From Corynebacterium sp. ACRQK (GTDB lineage: Bacteria > Actinomycetota > Actinomycetes > Mycobacteriales > Mycobacteriaceae), in assembly GCF_022345965.1 (NCBI RefSeq), contig NZ_JAKRMU010000005.1, forward strand, positions 144,000 through 207,999: a DNA stretch of 64,000 nt. The letters are read 5' to 3'. The translations under genes and the position numbers were made by a program. Position 1 is the first letter of the stretch. Every line of letters starts with the position of its first letter. Below are positions 26,679-34,603 of the stretch, one piece after another. A model generated the notes under the pieces. That model worked only from the letters and a program-made list of their open reading frames with translations. It was not told where the DNA came from and made no database searches.

Positions 26679-27839
26679 CTAGGTTAGCTCCGGGGTATCC
26701 CAGAGATTCAGTTTGGTGCCGATGCCCTTCTCAAGGGCGTTTTCATACACCTCGGTAGCCCAGGAAACGTCCTCGACGGGCATGCCGCCGATGGAGTAGA
26801 AGAAGATCTGCTCGTCATTCTCGCGGCCTGGAGCCTTACCCGCAGCGATGGCACCGATGTTGTGCAGCTTCTCCTTCGGCAGGGTGCCTTCCTCGACCAT
26901 GTCCCACCAGCGGTTGCCGGGGATTCCCAGCAGGCGCTCGTAGGTGATGTCCGGGCCGTTTTCCTGGAACCATTCCTTGTACAGGCCGTCGTAGTCCAGC
27001 ACCAGGTTGGATTCGTCGGACTTGATGAAGTCGTCGTCGAAGCGAGCCGCTGCGGGGCACAGCACCAGCGCGCCGGGCTTGAGCCACTCGCGCTTGAAGT
27101 ACGGGAAGGCCTGCGGGCCGTCCGGGGAGGTGGAAGTGCCGGCGATCAGGATGTCGCTGCCCTCGATGGCCTCCTGCTCGCTGTCGACAACCTGCACGTC
27201 CAGGTCCTCGAAGCGGTCACGGATCCACTGTGCTGCCTTTTCGGTGGAACCGGCGCTGCGGCCCTTGATCTTTACGGTCTTGATGCTGGGGCGCTGCGTG
27301 ATGGAAGAGGCCAGGATGGTGCGGGACATGACGCCCGGTCCGATGATGCCTACGGTCTCTGCGTTCTCTACGGCGAGGTGCTTGACGCCCACAGCGGGAA
27401 CTGCACCAGTGCGGTACGCGGATAGCAGGTTGGCCGACATGATGGCCTTCGGGGCGCCGGTGACGGCATCGTTGAGGACGAACACGTGGATGGAGCGGGG
27501 CAGGCCGGCAGTGCGATTCTCTGCGTTCGAGCCGTACCACTTCACGCCAGCGCCCTTGAACCGGCCGCCAAGGTAGGCGGGCATAGCCATGAAGCGACGG
27601 TCGGGGCCGTTGGCGGGCATGCCCTCGTGCTCGGGGTTGTCGGGGAAGTTGACCTGAGCGCCGTGGGAGTTTCCGGAAGCGCCGGCCATGCGGTAGTCGC
27701 CCTTATCCAGAAGGATCAGGGTTTCTTCCATGACGTCGACGCAGCGAGCAGAGTCCGTCACCCCCGCTTCAATCATGTCGGGCTCGGAAAGCCACAGGAA
27801 GTCGATGCTGGTGTCGGTGGAGCCGGTGGACTGGGTCAT
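26679..27839 (-). CDS. Ornithine cyclodeaminase / mu-crystallin family protein
   Basis: The 386-residue protein has the family's NAD-binding region (TVGIIGPGVMSRTILAS, near the middle) and the N-terminal substrate part with YLGGRFKGAGVKWYGSN and LNDAVTGAPKAIMSANLLSAYRTGA. From memory it resembles proteins annotated as tyramine oxidase subunit B in actinobacteria; that label is of uncertain biochemical value. Other members are cyclodeaminases, imine reductases or amino-acid dehydrogenases. It is the first gene of a two-gene operon with the glutamine-synthetase-like gene; the long gap upstream should hold the promoter. Confidence 0.75.
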   Translation of the reverse strand: MTQSTGSTDTSIDFLWLSEPDMIEAGVTDSARCVDVMEETLILLDKGDYRMAGASGNSHGAQVNFPDNPEHEGMPANGPDRRFMAMPAYLGGRFKGAGVKWYGSNAENRTAGLPRSIHVFVLNDAVTGAPKAIMSANLLSAYRTGAVPAVGVKHLAVENAETVGIIGPGVMSRTILASSITQRPSIKTVKIKGRSAGSTEKAAQWIRDRFEDLDVQVVDSEQEAIEGSDILIAGTSTSPDGPQAFPYFKREWLKPGALVLCPAAARFDDDFIKSDESNLVLDYDGLYKEWFQENGPDITYERLLGIPGNRWWDMVEEGTLPKEKLHNIGAIAAGKAPGRENDEQIFFYSIGGMPVEDVSWATEVYENALEKGIGTKLNLWDTPELT

Positions 27840-28603
27840 CGGCGAAATCTCTCCTCGAAGAAAATCGATTAGTTGAATCTGAAATTTTCTAGATCAAAAC
27901 GCGCTGGGCGCTAGCCGCAAGCGCTGTACGCTCCGGTTTTTGGCAACCGATACATCTTCAACGATACAAACCTGCGCGAATATTCTAATGAAACAACGTT
28001 TTCAATACGATCGCGCAAACCTATGAGTCCGGCAAACCCCCTGCGCTTCACATAAATAATTAAGCAAAATATGCGGCCATTTCTCCACCCCCAGATGGGT
28101 ATGTGGCCAGAAAGTCCAGTCGACTACGCGGCCGCGGCAGTCACTTCCGATTGATGGAACACCAGCGGACGCGACCTATCGAGCCCCGCGCCCACGCGGC
28201 GCAGCTGCGCAGGATCGGTGGGGTCCACGCTGTGTTCAAGTGTTCCGTGCGAAGACTTGGTTCCACAGCGCGAGCGGTCGGAGGGCATGAGCTACGAGAA
28301 TCAATCAATGTCATGCCACAATGTAAGACACTCCAGCCCCCACACAACTGATCAGAAAAGCACTTCAGACGCATCATCAGCCCTCCGCCCAGCAAACAGC
28401 GTAAACACGGCCCTATCGCCATACGCGACATCAGTGAAGTCGACCAAAAAGAAGCCGACAAGAAAGCGCCCAATACCGAAGAACGCCGCAGCCCCAAGGC
28501 TCAATATCAGGGCCACGACAGCGTCTAACTAAAAGCCATTCAGATTCATACTCGGCGAAGTTAACTGATTTTTCGCACTAACTTAGGGCTGCAAAACAAA
28601 AAG
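27840..28603. other. 764-bp gene-poor region between the amine operon and tRNA-Arg
   Basis: The left third (27840-28090) is AT-rich and must carry the leftward promoter of the cyclodeaminase operon. The rest has overlapping short ORFs on both strands with arginine/serine-rich or otherwise non-protein-like composition, except a small hydrophobic minus-strand frame at 28352-28516 listed separately. I see no RNA gene or IS here. Confidence 0.55.
28352..28516 (-). CDS. Possible 54-residue membrane protein
   Basis: A minus-strand frame starting GTG at 28516 encodes MALILSLGAAAFFGIGRFLV, a hydrophobic stretch long enough for one membrane helix, followed by a charged cytoplasm-like tail (DFTDVAYGDRAVF to ASEVLF). 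No Shine-Dalgarno is seen and an in-frame stop lies four codons upstream, so it could equally be a remnant of a larger membrane protein. It reads in the same direction as the tRNA-Arg gene upstream. Confidence 0.3.
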   Translation of the reverse strand: MALILSLGAAAFFGIGRFLVGFFLVDFTDVAYGDRAVFTLFAGRRADDASEVLF

Positions 28604-28676
28604 CGCCCCAGAGAGGAATCGAACCTCCGACACCGGCTTTAGGAGAGCCGTGCTCTATCCACTGAGCTACTAGGGC
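28604..28676 (-). tRNA. tRNA-Arg (anticodon CCT)
   Basis: The minus strand folds into a complete cloverleaf of 73 nt: acceptor GCCCTAG pairs with CTGGGGC (one T-G pair), the D-loop is AGCTCAGTGGATAGAGC, the anticodon stem CGGCT/AGCCG encloses loop CTCCTAA with anticodon CCT (reads AGG), and the T-arm is GGAGG-TTCGATT-CCTCT. The CCA is not encoded. A TATTAT box lies about 28 bases upstream, a 7-bp hairpin sequence (CGCACGG-aat-CCGTGCG) sits in the leader, and a T-rich run follows the 3' end. Confidence 0.95.
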
Positions 28677-28842
28677 AATCGCACGGAATCCGTGCGAGGT
28701 ACATAATACAAGCCCACGAACGCTCCCCGTTAACCAGCCCTTTTGGTCACCGCACCCCAGTCCCCCAGCGCACCGGAACGTGTGGGCGTCCACACCAAAG
28801 AACCCCCACACCGCACCCGCCACGAGGCTACGATTAAGAAGC

Positions 28843-30372
28843 ATGGGCGAAGCAGTGTCTACAGATACCTACACACCGAAACAACGCACCCGCTTCCGCG
28901 AGCGCCTCAACGCCGAGCTCGAGGTCTTCGACAAACACCTGCAGAACGCAGAGTTCATCAACCAGGGCACCATCGGCCTGGAGCTAGAGATGAACCTCGT
29001 CGGCGATGACATGCAGCCCAAGCGCTGCAACGTCGGCGTGCTGGAGAAGCTGGAGGAAACCCACCCGGGCGAATACCAGTCCGAGATCGGCTCCTTCAAC
29101 GTGGAGATGAACCATCCCCCGCTGGCCATCACCGGCCACGGGCTCGAGCAACTGCAGGAAGGCCTCGACGAGCGCCTGCGCGCGGTGCAGAAAGCCGCCA
29201 AAGAACTCGGCTCCCACGCCGTGATGATCGGCACCCTTCCGACCCTGACCACCGACTTCCTCAGCGATCCCGCCTGGATCACCGATGAAAACCGCTACAA
29301 GGCTCTCAACAACGCCATCCTCGAATCCCGCGGCGAGCTGGTCCGCATCGAACTCGAAGGCGCCCTGCCCGGCCGGGTACTCGGTACCGTCGATTCCTAT
29401 AGCCACGACTTCGAGGACATCGCGCCGGAATCCGCCTGCACATCTATGCAGCTGCACCTGCAGGTCGCGCCAAACCTCTTCGCCAACGCCTGGAACGCCT
29501 CCCAAGCAATCGCGGGCGTGCAGGCGGCGCTCAGCGCCAACTCCCCACTGTTCGTCGGACACAAGCTCTGGCACGAATCACGCATCCCCGTCTTTGAGCA
29601 GGCCATCGACACACGCACGGCAGAGCTCGTCAACCAGGGCGTGCGCCCGCGCGTGTGGTTCGGCGAACGGTGGATCACCAGCGTGTTCGACCTCTTCGAG
29701 GAAAACGGGCGCTACTTCTCCCCTCTCCTACCGGAGGATCGCCTGGAGGCCGGCACGCCCATCATGTCCGGCGACAGCCCCGGACTGCACTACATGAACC
29801 TGCACAACGGCACGATCTGGCGCTGGAACCGCCCGATCTACGACCCGAACCTGGAGCTCTCCCACATCCGCGTCGAAAACCGCCTGCTACCCGCCGGCCC
29901 CACCACCGCCGACATCGTCGCGGACGCCGCCTTCTACTACGGACTCGTCAAATTCTTGGGCACGCAAAATCGCCCTGTATGGTCGCGGCTTTCTTTTGAG
30001 GACGCCCACAGTAACTTCCTCGCCGGCGCCCGCGAAGGGCTGCGCGCCAGCCTGCGCTGGCCGCGTGTAGGGACTGTGCCGGTCCGAGAGTTGATTACCG
30101 AGCACCTACTCGACCAGGCTCGCGAGGGATTGGAACTGCTGGAGGTGGATTCCGAACTGATCGACACGTACCTGGGGATCATCGAAGGCCGCGCCCGCAG
30201 CGGACAAAACGGTGCAACCTGGCAGCTGGATACCTTGAACCGGCTGGCTCCGAATAGCGAGCCGGATTCCCCAGAGCGCGCCGAGGCGCTGGCCACCATG
30301 ATGCAGCGCTACCTCGCTAACCAGGCCAGCGGCCAGCCTGTGCACACCTGGTCCGTGGAAGGCCGCGGCTAG
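28843..30372 (+). CDS. Glutamate-cysteine ligase family protein (GCS2 type)
   Basis: The 509-residue protein belongs to the carboxylate-amine/GCS2-like ATP-grasp-related ligases found in actinobacteria; visible features are TIGLELEMNLVGDD near the N-terminus, SEIGSFNVEMNHPPL, SACTSMQLHLQV, SGDSPGLHYMNLHNGTIWRWNRP and SHIRVENRLLPAGPT. It could make a gamma-glutamyl bond, but the acceptor is not evident: corynebacteria use mycothiol instead of glutathione, and ergothioneine EgtA is shorter and different. Start ATG 28843 (MGEAVSTDTYTP) follows AAGAAG; GTG 28855 is an alternative. It stands alone, converging on the enoyl-CoA hydratase gene. Confidence 0.75.
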   Translation: MGEAVSTDTYTPKQRTRFRERLNAELEVFDKHLQNAEFINQGTIGLELEMNLVGDDMQPKRCNVGVLEKLEETHPGEYQSEIGSFNVEMNHPPLAITGHGLEQLQEGLDERLRAVQKAAKELGSHAVMIGTLPTLTTDFLSDPAWITDENRYKALNNAILESRGELVRIELEGALPGRVLGTVDSYSHDFEDIAPESACTSMQLHLQVAPNLFANAWNASQAIAGVQAALSANSPLFVGHKLWHESRIPVFEQAIDTRTAELVNQGVRPRVWFGERWITSVFDLFEENGRYFSPLLPEDRLEAGTPIMSGDSPGLHYMNLHNGTIWRWNRPIYDPNLELSHIRVENRLLPAGPTTADIVADAAFYYGLVKFLGTQNRPVWSRLSFEDAHSNFLAGAREGLRASLRWPRVGTVPVRELITEHLLDQAREGLELLEVDSELIDTYLGIIEGRARSGQNGATWQLDTLNRLAPNSEPDSPERAEALATMMQRYLANQASGQPVHTWSVEGRG

Positions 30373-30384
30373 AACGGCAGGGAT

Positions 30385-31200
30385 TTAGCGGCCTCTGAAC
30401 TGGGGCGCGCGTTTCTCGGCGCGAGCCCGGCGCGCTTCCTGCACGTCCTCGCTGGCCCAGACGTCCACCATCATCTGCTGCAGCTCCGCATCCGCGTGCA
30501 TGTCTGGGCTGTTGAACACCCGCTTCGAATGCTCCATAGAAAGCGGAGCCTGGCGCGCCACCCGATGCGCAAGGGCGGTGGCGCTGGGGGTGGCGTCATC
30601 AAGAACCACAGAAAAACCCGTCGCCCGAGCTTGTTCGGCGCCTACCCGGGCGCCCGCCAAGAACACGTTGCGGGCCAGCGCGCCGCCCATCAGCTCGCGG
30701 GCTCGGGCGTGGGTCCACAGATCCAGGGCAAAGCCGTGCTCGGCGACCGGCACCCAGCAGGCCCCCTCGTCGGCAAAAACGCGCAGGTCACAAGCCAAAG
30801 CGATCTGGCAGCCCGCGCCGACCGCCGGACCGTGAACATCCGCAATGACAGGCACCGGGGTGGTCCGGATGGCCGAGAGCATGTCCTCCATGGCGGACCA
30901 AAAATCATCGGCATACACGCCACCCGAGAGGTCCGCTCCGGCGCAGAAAACGGGCCCCTCGCCGCGGATCAGGATGGCGCGCACCCCGGCGGAGGTGTGG
31001 GCGCGGACGGCCTCGGCGACGGCGGTGGCGATGGCTGCGTTGAGGGCGTTGCGCTTCTCCGGTCGGTTAAGGGTGATCACGCCGACCTGCGGGGTAGCGT
31101 CCTCGAGCGCGGGAGAACCCGGGGTTGCGGAACCGCCAGCATTGCTTGCAATGTCTGCCCCGACGGTCTCTAGATGAGTGATGACGTGCCCTGCGCTCAT
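30385..31200 (-). CDS. Enoyl-CoA hydratase/isomerase family protein
   Basis: The 271-residue crotonase-fold protein has VITLNRPEKRNALN, the first oxyanion-hole strand GPVFCAGADLSGG and the second around VHGPAVGAGCQIALACDL. The catalytic glutamate pair of classical hydratases is only partly recognisable (the ADLSGG/ HGFAL region), so an isomerase or other CoA reaction is possible. The ATG at 31200 (MSAGHVITH) is preferred over a TTG-like start three codons earlier. A Gly/Ser/Ala-rich insert follows the first strand (IASNAGGSATPGSP). Confidence 0.8.
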   Translation of the reverse strand: MSAGHVITHLETVGADIASNAGGSATPGSPALEDATPQVGVITLNRPEKRNALNAAIATAVAEAVRAHTSAGVRAILIRGEGPVFCAGADLSGGVYADDFWSAMEDMLSAIRTTPVPVIADVHGPAVGAGCQIALACDLRVFADEGACWVPVAEHGFALDLWTHARARELMGGALARNVFLAGARVGAEQARATGFSVVLDDATPSATALAHRVARQAPLSMEHSKRVFNSPDMHADAELQQMMVDVWASEDVQEARRARAEKRAPQFRGR

Positions 31201-31267
31201 GGCTAGCAATGTACCGCAGGGGCGGTGCCATACGCGGGTGTTTCGCGGTAACCCGCGCGGAGTTTCC

Positions 31268-31870
31268 CTAGCCCTCTAGGCCGGCGTGGAAGGTCAGCGG
31301 GTCGCCGCCGATGCGGCCATCCTCCACGTCCAGAGCCTCGATGGCGGAAACCTCGTCAGCGGAAAGCTCGAAGCCGAAGACGTCGAAGTTCTGGCGCACG
31401 CGCTCCACCTTGGAGGACCGCGGGATCACCACGTCGCCACGCTGGATGTGCCAGCGGATGATGGCCTGCGCCACGCTCACGCCGTGCTCGGCAGCGATTT
31501 TCGCGATGGTCGGGTCGGTCAGGTTCTGCCCCTGCCCCAACGGCGACCATGCCTCGGTGACGATCCCGCGGTCGCGGTTGTCGGCGCGCTGCACATCTCC
31601 GGCCTTCACCGCGTCTGCTACGGCACGCCCGACGGCCTCCTCGTTGCCGTAGATCGCGGCGGTATCAATGTGGCGGTAGCCGGTCTCGATCGCGGCGCGC
31701 ACCGAGGTGTACGTGTCCTCGTCACTCAACTGCCATACGCCCAGCCCCAGCTGCGGAATGGTCTTGCCGTCGTTCATTTCAAGGGTCGCTACCGCATCGT
31801 TCTTTTCGCTCGTGGCCTCTTTTGTACGCCACTTAGCCCGTTCTCGCGACGGCGCTGTTAAAGACTCCAT
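31268..31870 (-). pseudogene. Aldo/keto reductase with a large internal in-frame deletion
   Basis: Only 200 residues remain of an enzyme that is normally about 275. The N-terminal third is intact (MNDGKTIPQLGLGVW, HIDTAAIYGNEEAVGRA with the catalytic Asp and Tyr), and the C-terminal third is intact (TEAWSPLGQG, IPRSSKVERVRQNFDVF, which binds NADP). Between AVKAGDV and GIVTEAWSP about 75 residues are missing, including the strand with the catalytic Lys and the segment with the catalytic His. The junction is near 31570-31600. The frame is kept, so a product may be made, but ordinary reductase activity is unlikely. Confidence 0.75.
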
Positions 31871-31960
31871 CGCCGACCTAATGCTTTCGCATGTGAGACA
31901 ATATGCAGGATCCTTCTTATTCGATCAAGGGATCACGTTGTAAAGAATCACAAGGAATAT

Positions 31961-32842
31961 ATGGAAGCCCTCTATATCAACAACCTCAATAAGAGTTACG
32001 GGGACCACCAAGTCCTCCACGACATGACGCTCCAGGTACAGCCTGGTGAGATGTACGGTTTCGTCGGCTCCAACGGTGCCGGCAAGTCCACCACCATGCG
32101 CATCGCACTGGGAGTGCTCGCGGCGGACAGCGGCGAAGTGCTCATGGGCGATCGGCCGATCGACGATGACCTGCGCCGCCGCATTGGCTACATGCCGGAA
32201 GAGCGCGGCCTGTACGCGAAAGAGAAGATCGGCGACCAACTGCGCTTCTTCGCCCGCCTCCACGGCTTAAACGACGAAGCCGCCGGGAAGAATGCGGACG
32301 ATCTGCTGGAACAGCTCGGCCTAGCCGAGCGCTCGGACGACAAGCTGGAGGAGCTGTCACTGGGTAACCAGCAGCGCGTCCAGCTGGCGGCCTCGCTGAT
32401 CCACGATCCGGAGTTGCTAATCCTGGACGAGCCTTTCTCCGGCCTGGATCCCGTGGCCGTGAACGTGATGAGCGACCTGCTTGTCGAGCGCTGCAACGCC
32501 GGCGTGCCGGTGCTGTTCAGCTCCCACCAGCTGGATCTGGTGCAGCGCCTGTGCGACCGCGTGGGCATCATCGCCAAGGGGCGCATGAAAGCCGAGGGCA
32601 CCGTCGACGAACTGCGTACCCGCGGCCCCATCGTCTACGAGGTGCGCACTCCGGCGCGCGATTGGTACCCCCAGGGCACGCGCCTGGTCGAGGACTTCGG
32701 CGAGGGCGTGCTGCTCGAGGCCGAAACTACGGACCTGGATCAGCAGATCCTGCAGGCTGCGATGGCCGTCGGCCCGGTCCACTCGTTCTCCCGCCGTATC
32801 CCGCACCTTGCAGAGCTCTTCCAGGAGGTCGTCGAATCATGA
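31961..32842 (+). CDS. ABC-2 type transporter ATP-binding protein (NatA-like)
   Basis: The 293-residue ATPase has Walker A GSNGAGKST with Lys42, the signature LSLGNQQRVQLA (the LSxGN form typical of drug/sodium exporters) and Walker B LLILDEPFSGLDP, plus a C-terminal regulatory domain. AAGGA lies about five bases before the ATG. The stop overlaps the permease start (ATGA at 32839-32842), so the two subunits are coupled. A NatAB-like role in export of sodium, a drug or a lipid is a family-level guess. Confidence 0.9.
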   Translation: MEALYINNLNKSYGDHQVLHDMTLQVQPGEMYGFVGSNGAGKSTTMRIALGVLAADSGEVLMGDRPIDDDLRRRIGYMPEERGLYAKEKIGDQLRFFARLHGLNDEAAGKNADDLLEQLGLAERSDDKLEELSLGNQQRVQLAASLIHDPELLILDEPFSGLDPVAVNVMSDLLVERCNAGVPVLFSSHQLDLVQRLCDRVGIIAKGRMKAEGTVDELRTRGPIVYEVRTPARDWYPQGTRLVEDFGEGVLLEAETTDLDQQILQAAMAVGPVHSFSRRIPHLAELFQEVVES

Positions 32843-34059
32843 GTTATTCTTCCCCGAACACCATCGCCACCGTCGCTAAACGCGAAATCCAGGTGGCCTC
32901 CCGCAGCAAGGCGATCATGTTCTCCTTGGGCATCGTCATCGCCGTCATGCTCATCGGCGTGTTCGTCGGCGCATGGTTCGCCGACAAGGACGACGGTAAC
33001 GAAACCCCGAAGCTCGGCCTTGTGGGGATTGAGAAGGAGTTTATTGACGCCGCCCCAGCCTCCACCGAAGGTGCCTCAGAGGGAACTGAAGGTTCCGGTG
33101 GCGTGGAGGCGGAAACCGTGGCCTCCCACGACGAGGCTTCCTCTAAGGTGACCGACGAGGACCTCGATGCAGCCCTGGTGAAGACTGATTCGGGCTACGA
33201 ACTGCTCGCCGAAGGAAAGCCCGACCCCGCGATCCTCAGCACCGTTAGCGCTGCGATCAATGCGCACGCGCAATCCGAAGCGCTGAACAAGGTGGGCGTT
33301 TCCCCCGAAGAGTTTGCCAAGGCCACCCCTTCCACACAATTGGAGACAGTGGATCTAGAGGCAGATGATGCAATTGAGGCTAACGGACCGCAGATCTTCA
33401 CCGCCCTTGTCGGTGTTATGCTGATGGCCTACTTCATCATCCTCTTTGCCGCCAACGTCGGCGGACGCATCACCGAGGAGAAGTCCTCGCGCGTAGTGGA
33501 GATCATCCTGGCTTCCGCCCGCCCGATGGATTTCCTGGCTGGCAAGATCATCGGCAACACCATCTTCGGTTTCATTGGCGCCGCTATCCTGCTGACTATT
33601 GGCGCGGTCGCAGTATCCGTCTCCGGGCTGTTGGGGGACGTGGACTTCGACTACACGGTGGTGGCCCTCATGCTGCTGGCCTTCTGCATCGGCATGCTGT
33701 TCTTCGGCAGCCTATACGCGGCAGCGGGTTCGATGGTCTCTCGCACGGAGGATCTGCAGTCTACACAGGCTCCAATCCTGCTGTTCATTTTCGGCATGAC
33801 CTATGCCCCACTGTTCGGGCTGAGCAACATGGAATCCACGTTCATGCAGGTGCTGGGTTGGGTGCCGCCGTTTAGCCTGACGGTCGCCCCGATGAACATG
33901 GCGGCGGGCACTATGAGCCTGCCGCAGGTTCTGCTCAGCTTCCTCATCGCCACCGTTGCGACGATCCTGGTGATCCTGCTGGTGGCTCGCGTCTACCGCA
34001 ATTCCATCCTGAACAACGGCAGGAAGATGAGCTGGGCCAAGGCGCTGAAGGGCGCCTAG
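32839..34059 (+). CDS. ABC-2 type permease (NatB-like)
   Basis: The 406-residue permease has one N-terminal membrane helix (KAIMFSLGIVIAVMLIGVF), an extracytoplasmic domain of about 140 residues rich in Ala/Ser/Glu, and five or six C-terminal helices beginning IFTALVGVMLMAYFIILF. The stretch ITEEKSSRVVEIILASARPMD is characteristic of NatB/CcmB-like exporters. The start is fixed by the ATGA overlap with the ATPase gene; the open frame further upstream is a shadow. Confidence 0.88.
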   Translation: MSYSSPNTIATVAKREIQVASRSKAIMFSLGIVIAVMLIGVFVGAWFADKDDGNETPKLGLVGIEKEFIDAAPASTEGASEGTEGSGGVEAETVASHDEASSKVTDEDLDAALVKTDSGYELLAEGKPDPAILSTVSAAINAHAQSEALNKVGVSPEEFAKATPSTQLETVDLEADDAIEANGPQIFTALVGVMLMAYFIILFAANVGGRITEEKSSRVVEIILASARPMDFLAGKIIGNTIFGFIGAAILLTIGAVAVSVSGLLGDVDFDYTVVALMLLAFCIGMLFFGSLYAAAGSMVSRTEDLQSTQAPILLFIFGMTYAPLFGLSNMESTFMQVLGWVPPFSLTVAPMNMAAGTMSLPQVLLSFLIATVATILVILLVARVYRNSILNNGRKMSWAKALKGA

Positions 34060-34066
34060 TCGCCCA

Positions 34067-34135
34067 AGTTCACGGCGATCAGGCGCCCTAGTTTAAGGCG
34101 ATCGGGTGCCTTAGTTCACGGCGATAAGGTCAATA
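34067..34135. repeat. 23-bp tandem repeat at the fkpA 3' end
   Basis: Three copies with exact 23-bp period begin AGTT at 34067, 34090 and 34113 (AGTTCACGGCGATCAGG, AGTTTAAGGCGATCGGG, AGTTCACGGCGATAAGG). The rightmost copy contains the fkpA stop codon and its last codons; the other two lie beyond the stop, so the end of the gene was duplicated twice. Confidence 0.85.
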
Positions 34136-34470
34136 ATAAAGACCAGCGTGCGACCAGACAGGGGGTGGCCCATGCCGGCCGGGCCGTACGCCTTCTCCGG
34201 GGGAATGGTCAGCTTGCGGCGACCGCCGGCGCGCATGCCCGGGATACCCTCCTGCCAGCCCTCGATCAGGCCGGAGAGGGGGAACTCGATGGACTCGCCG
34301 CGATCCCACGAGGAGTCGAACTCCTCGCCAGTCTCGAAGTCCACTCCCACGTAGTGCACCTCCACCATGCCACCCGGCACGGTCTCTGCACCCTCGCCGA
34401 TCACCAGGTCTTCAATCACCAGATCCTTCGGTGCGGGGCCATTCGAGAGATCGATCTGCGGTTTACTCAT
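34111..34470 (-). CDS. fkpA: FKBP-type peptidyl-prolyl isomerase
   Basis: The 119-residue single-domain cytoplasmic FKBP has VEVHYVGVDFETGEEFDSSW, SIEFPLSGLIEGWQEGIPGM and RRKLTIPPEKAYGPAGMG followed by PLSGRTLVFIIDLIAV, which match the FK506-binding fold and active-site aromatics. No signal peptide is present. It lies downstream of gltA on the same strand, but a strong hairpin separates the two. Confidence 0.93.
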   Translation of the reverse strand: MSKPQIDLSNGPAPKDLVIEDLVIGEGAETVPGGMVEVHYVGVDFETGEEFDSSWDRGESIEFPLSGLIEGWQEGIPGMRAGGRRKLTIPPEKAYGPAGMGHPLSGRTLVFIIDLIAVN

Positions 34471-34533
34471 GGGGGAAGTCTCCTTTGAAAACTGATAGCT
34501 TCTCGAAGCTCCACCCTAGCAAAACGCGAAACA

Positions 34534-34576
34534 CCCCCTTGGGGGCATACGCATTGCGTAGCTGAACCCAAGGGGG
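34534..34576 (-). terminator. Hairpin terminator downstream of gltA
   Basis: CCCCCTTGGG (34534-34543) pairs perfectly with CCCAAGGGGG (34567-34576). The loop itself contains TACGC-att-GCGTA, a second hairpin, giving a branched structure. On the minus strand the stem follows the gltA stop and leads into GTTTCGCGTTTTGC. It may also attenuate read-through into fkpA. Confidence 0.75.
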
Positions 34577-34603
34577 CGTCACCAAGAAAAGAACAGAGAG
34601 TTC

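Noticed and set aside
28103..28532. Overlapping plus-strand ORFs (82 and 104 residues) and a 118-residue minus ORF in the gap
   Set aside because: Composition is Ser/Arg-rich without domain pattern, they overlap one another, and none has a good RBS; only the hydrophobic minus-strand frame looked protein-like.
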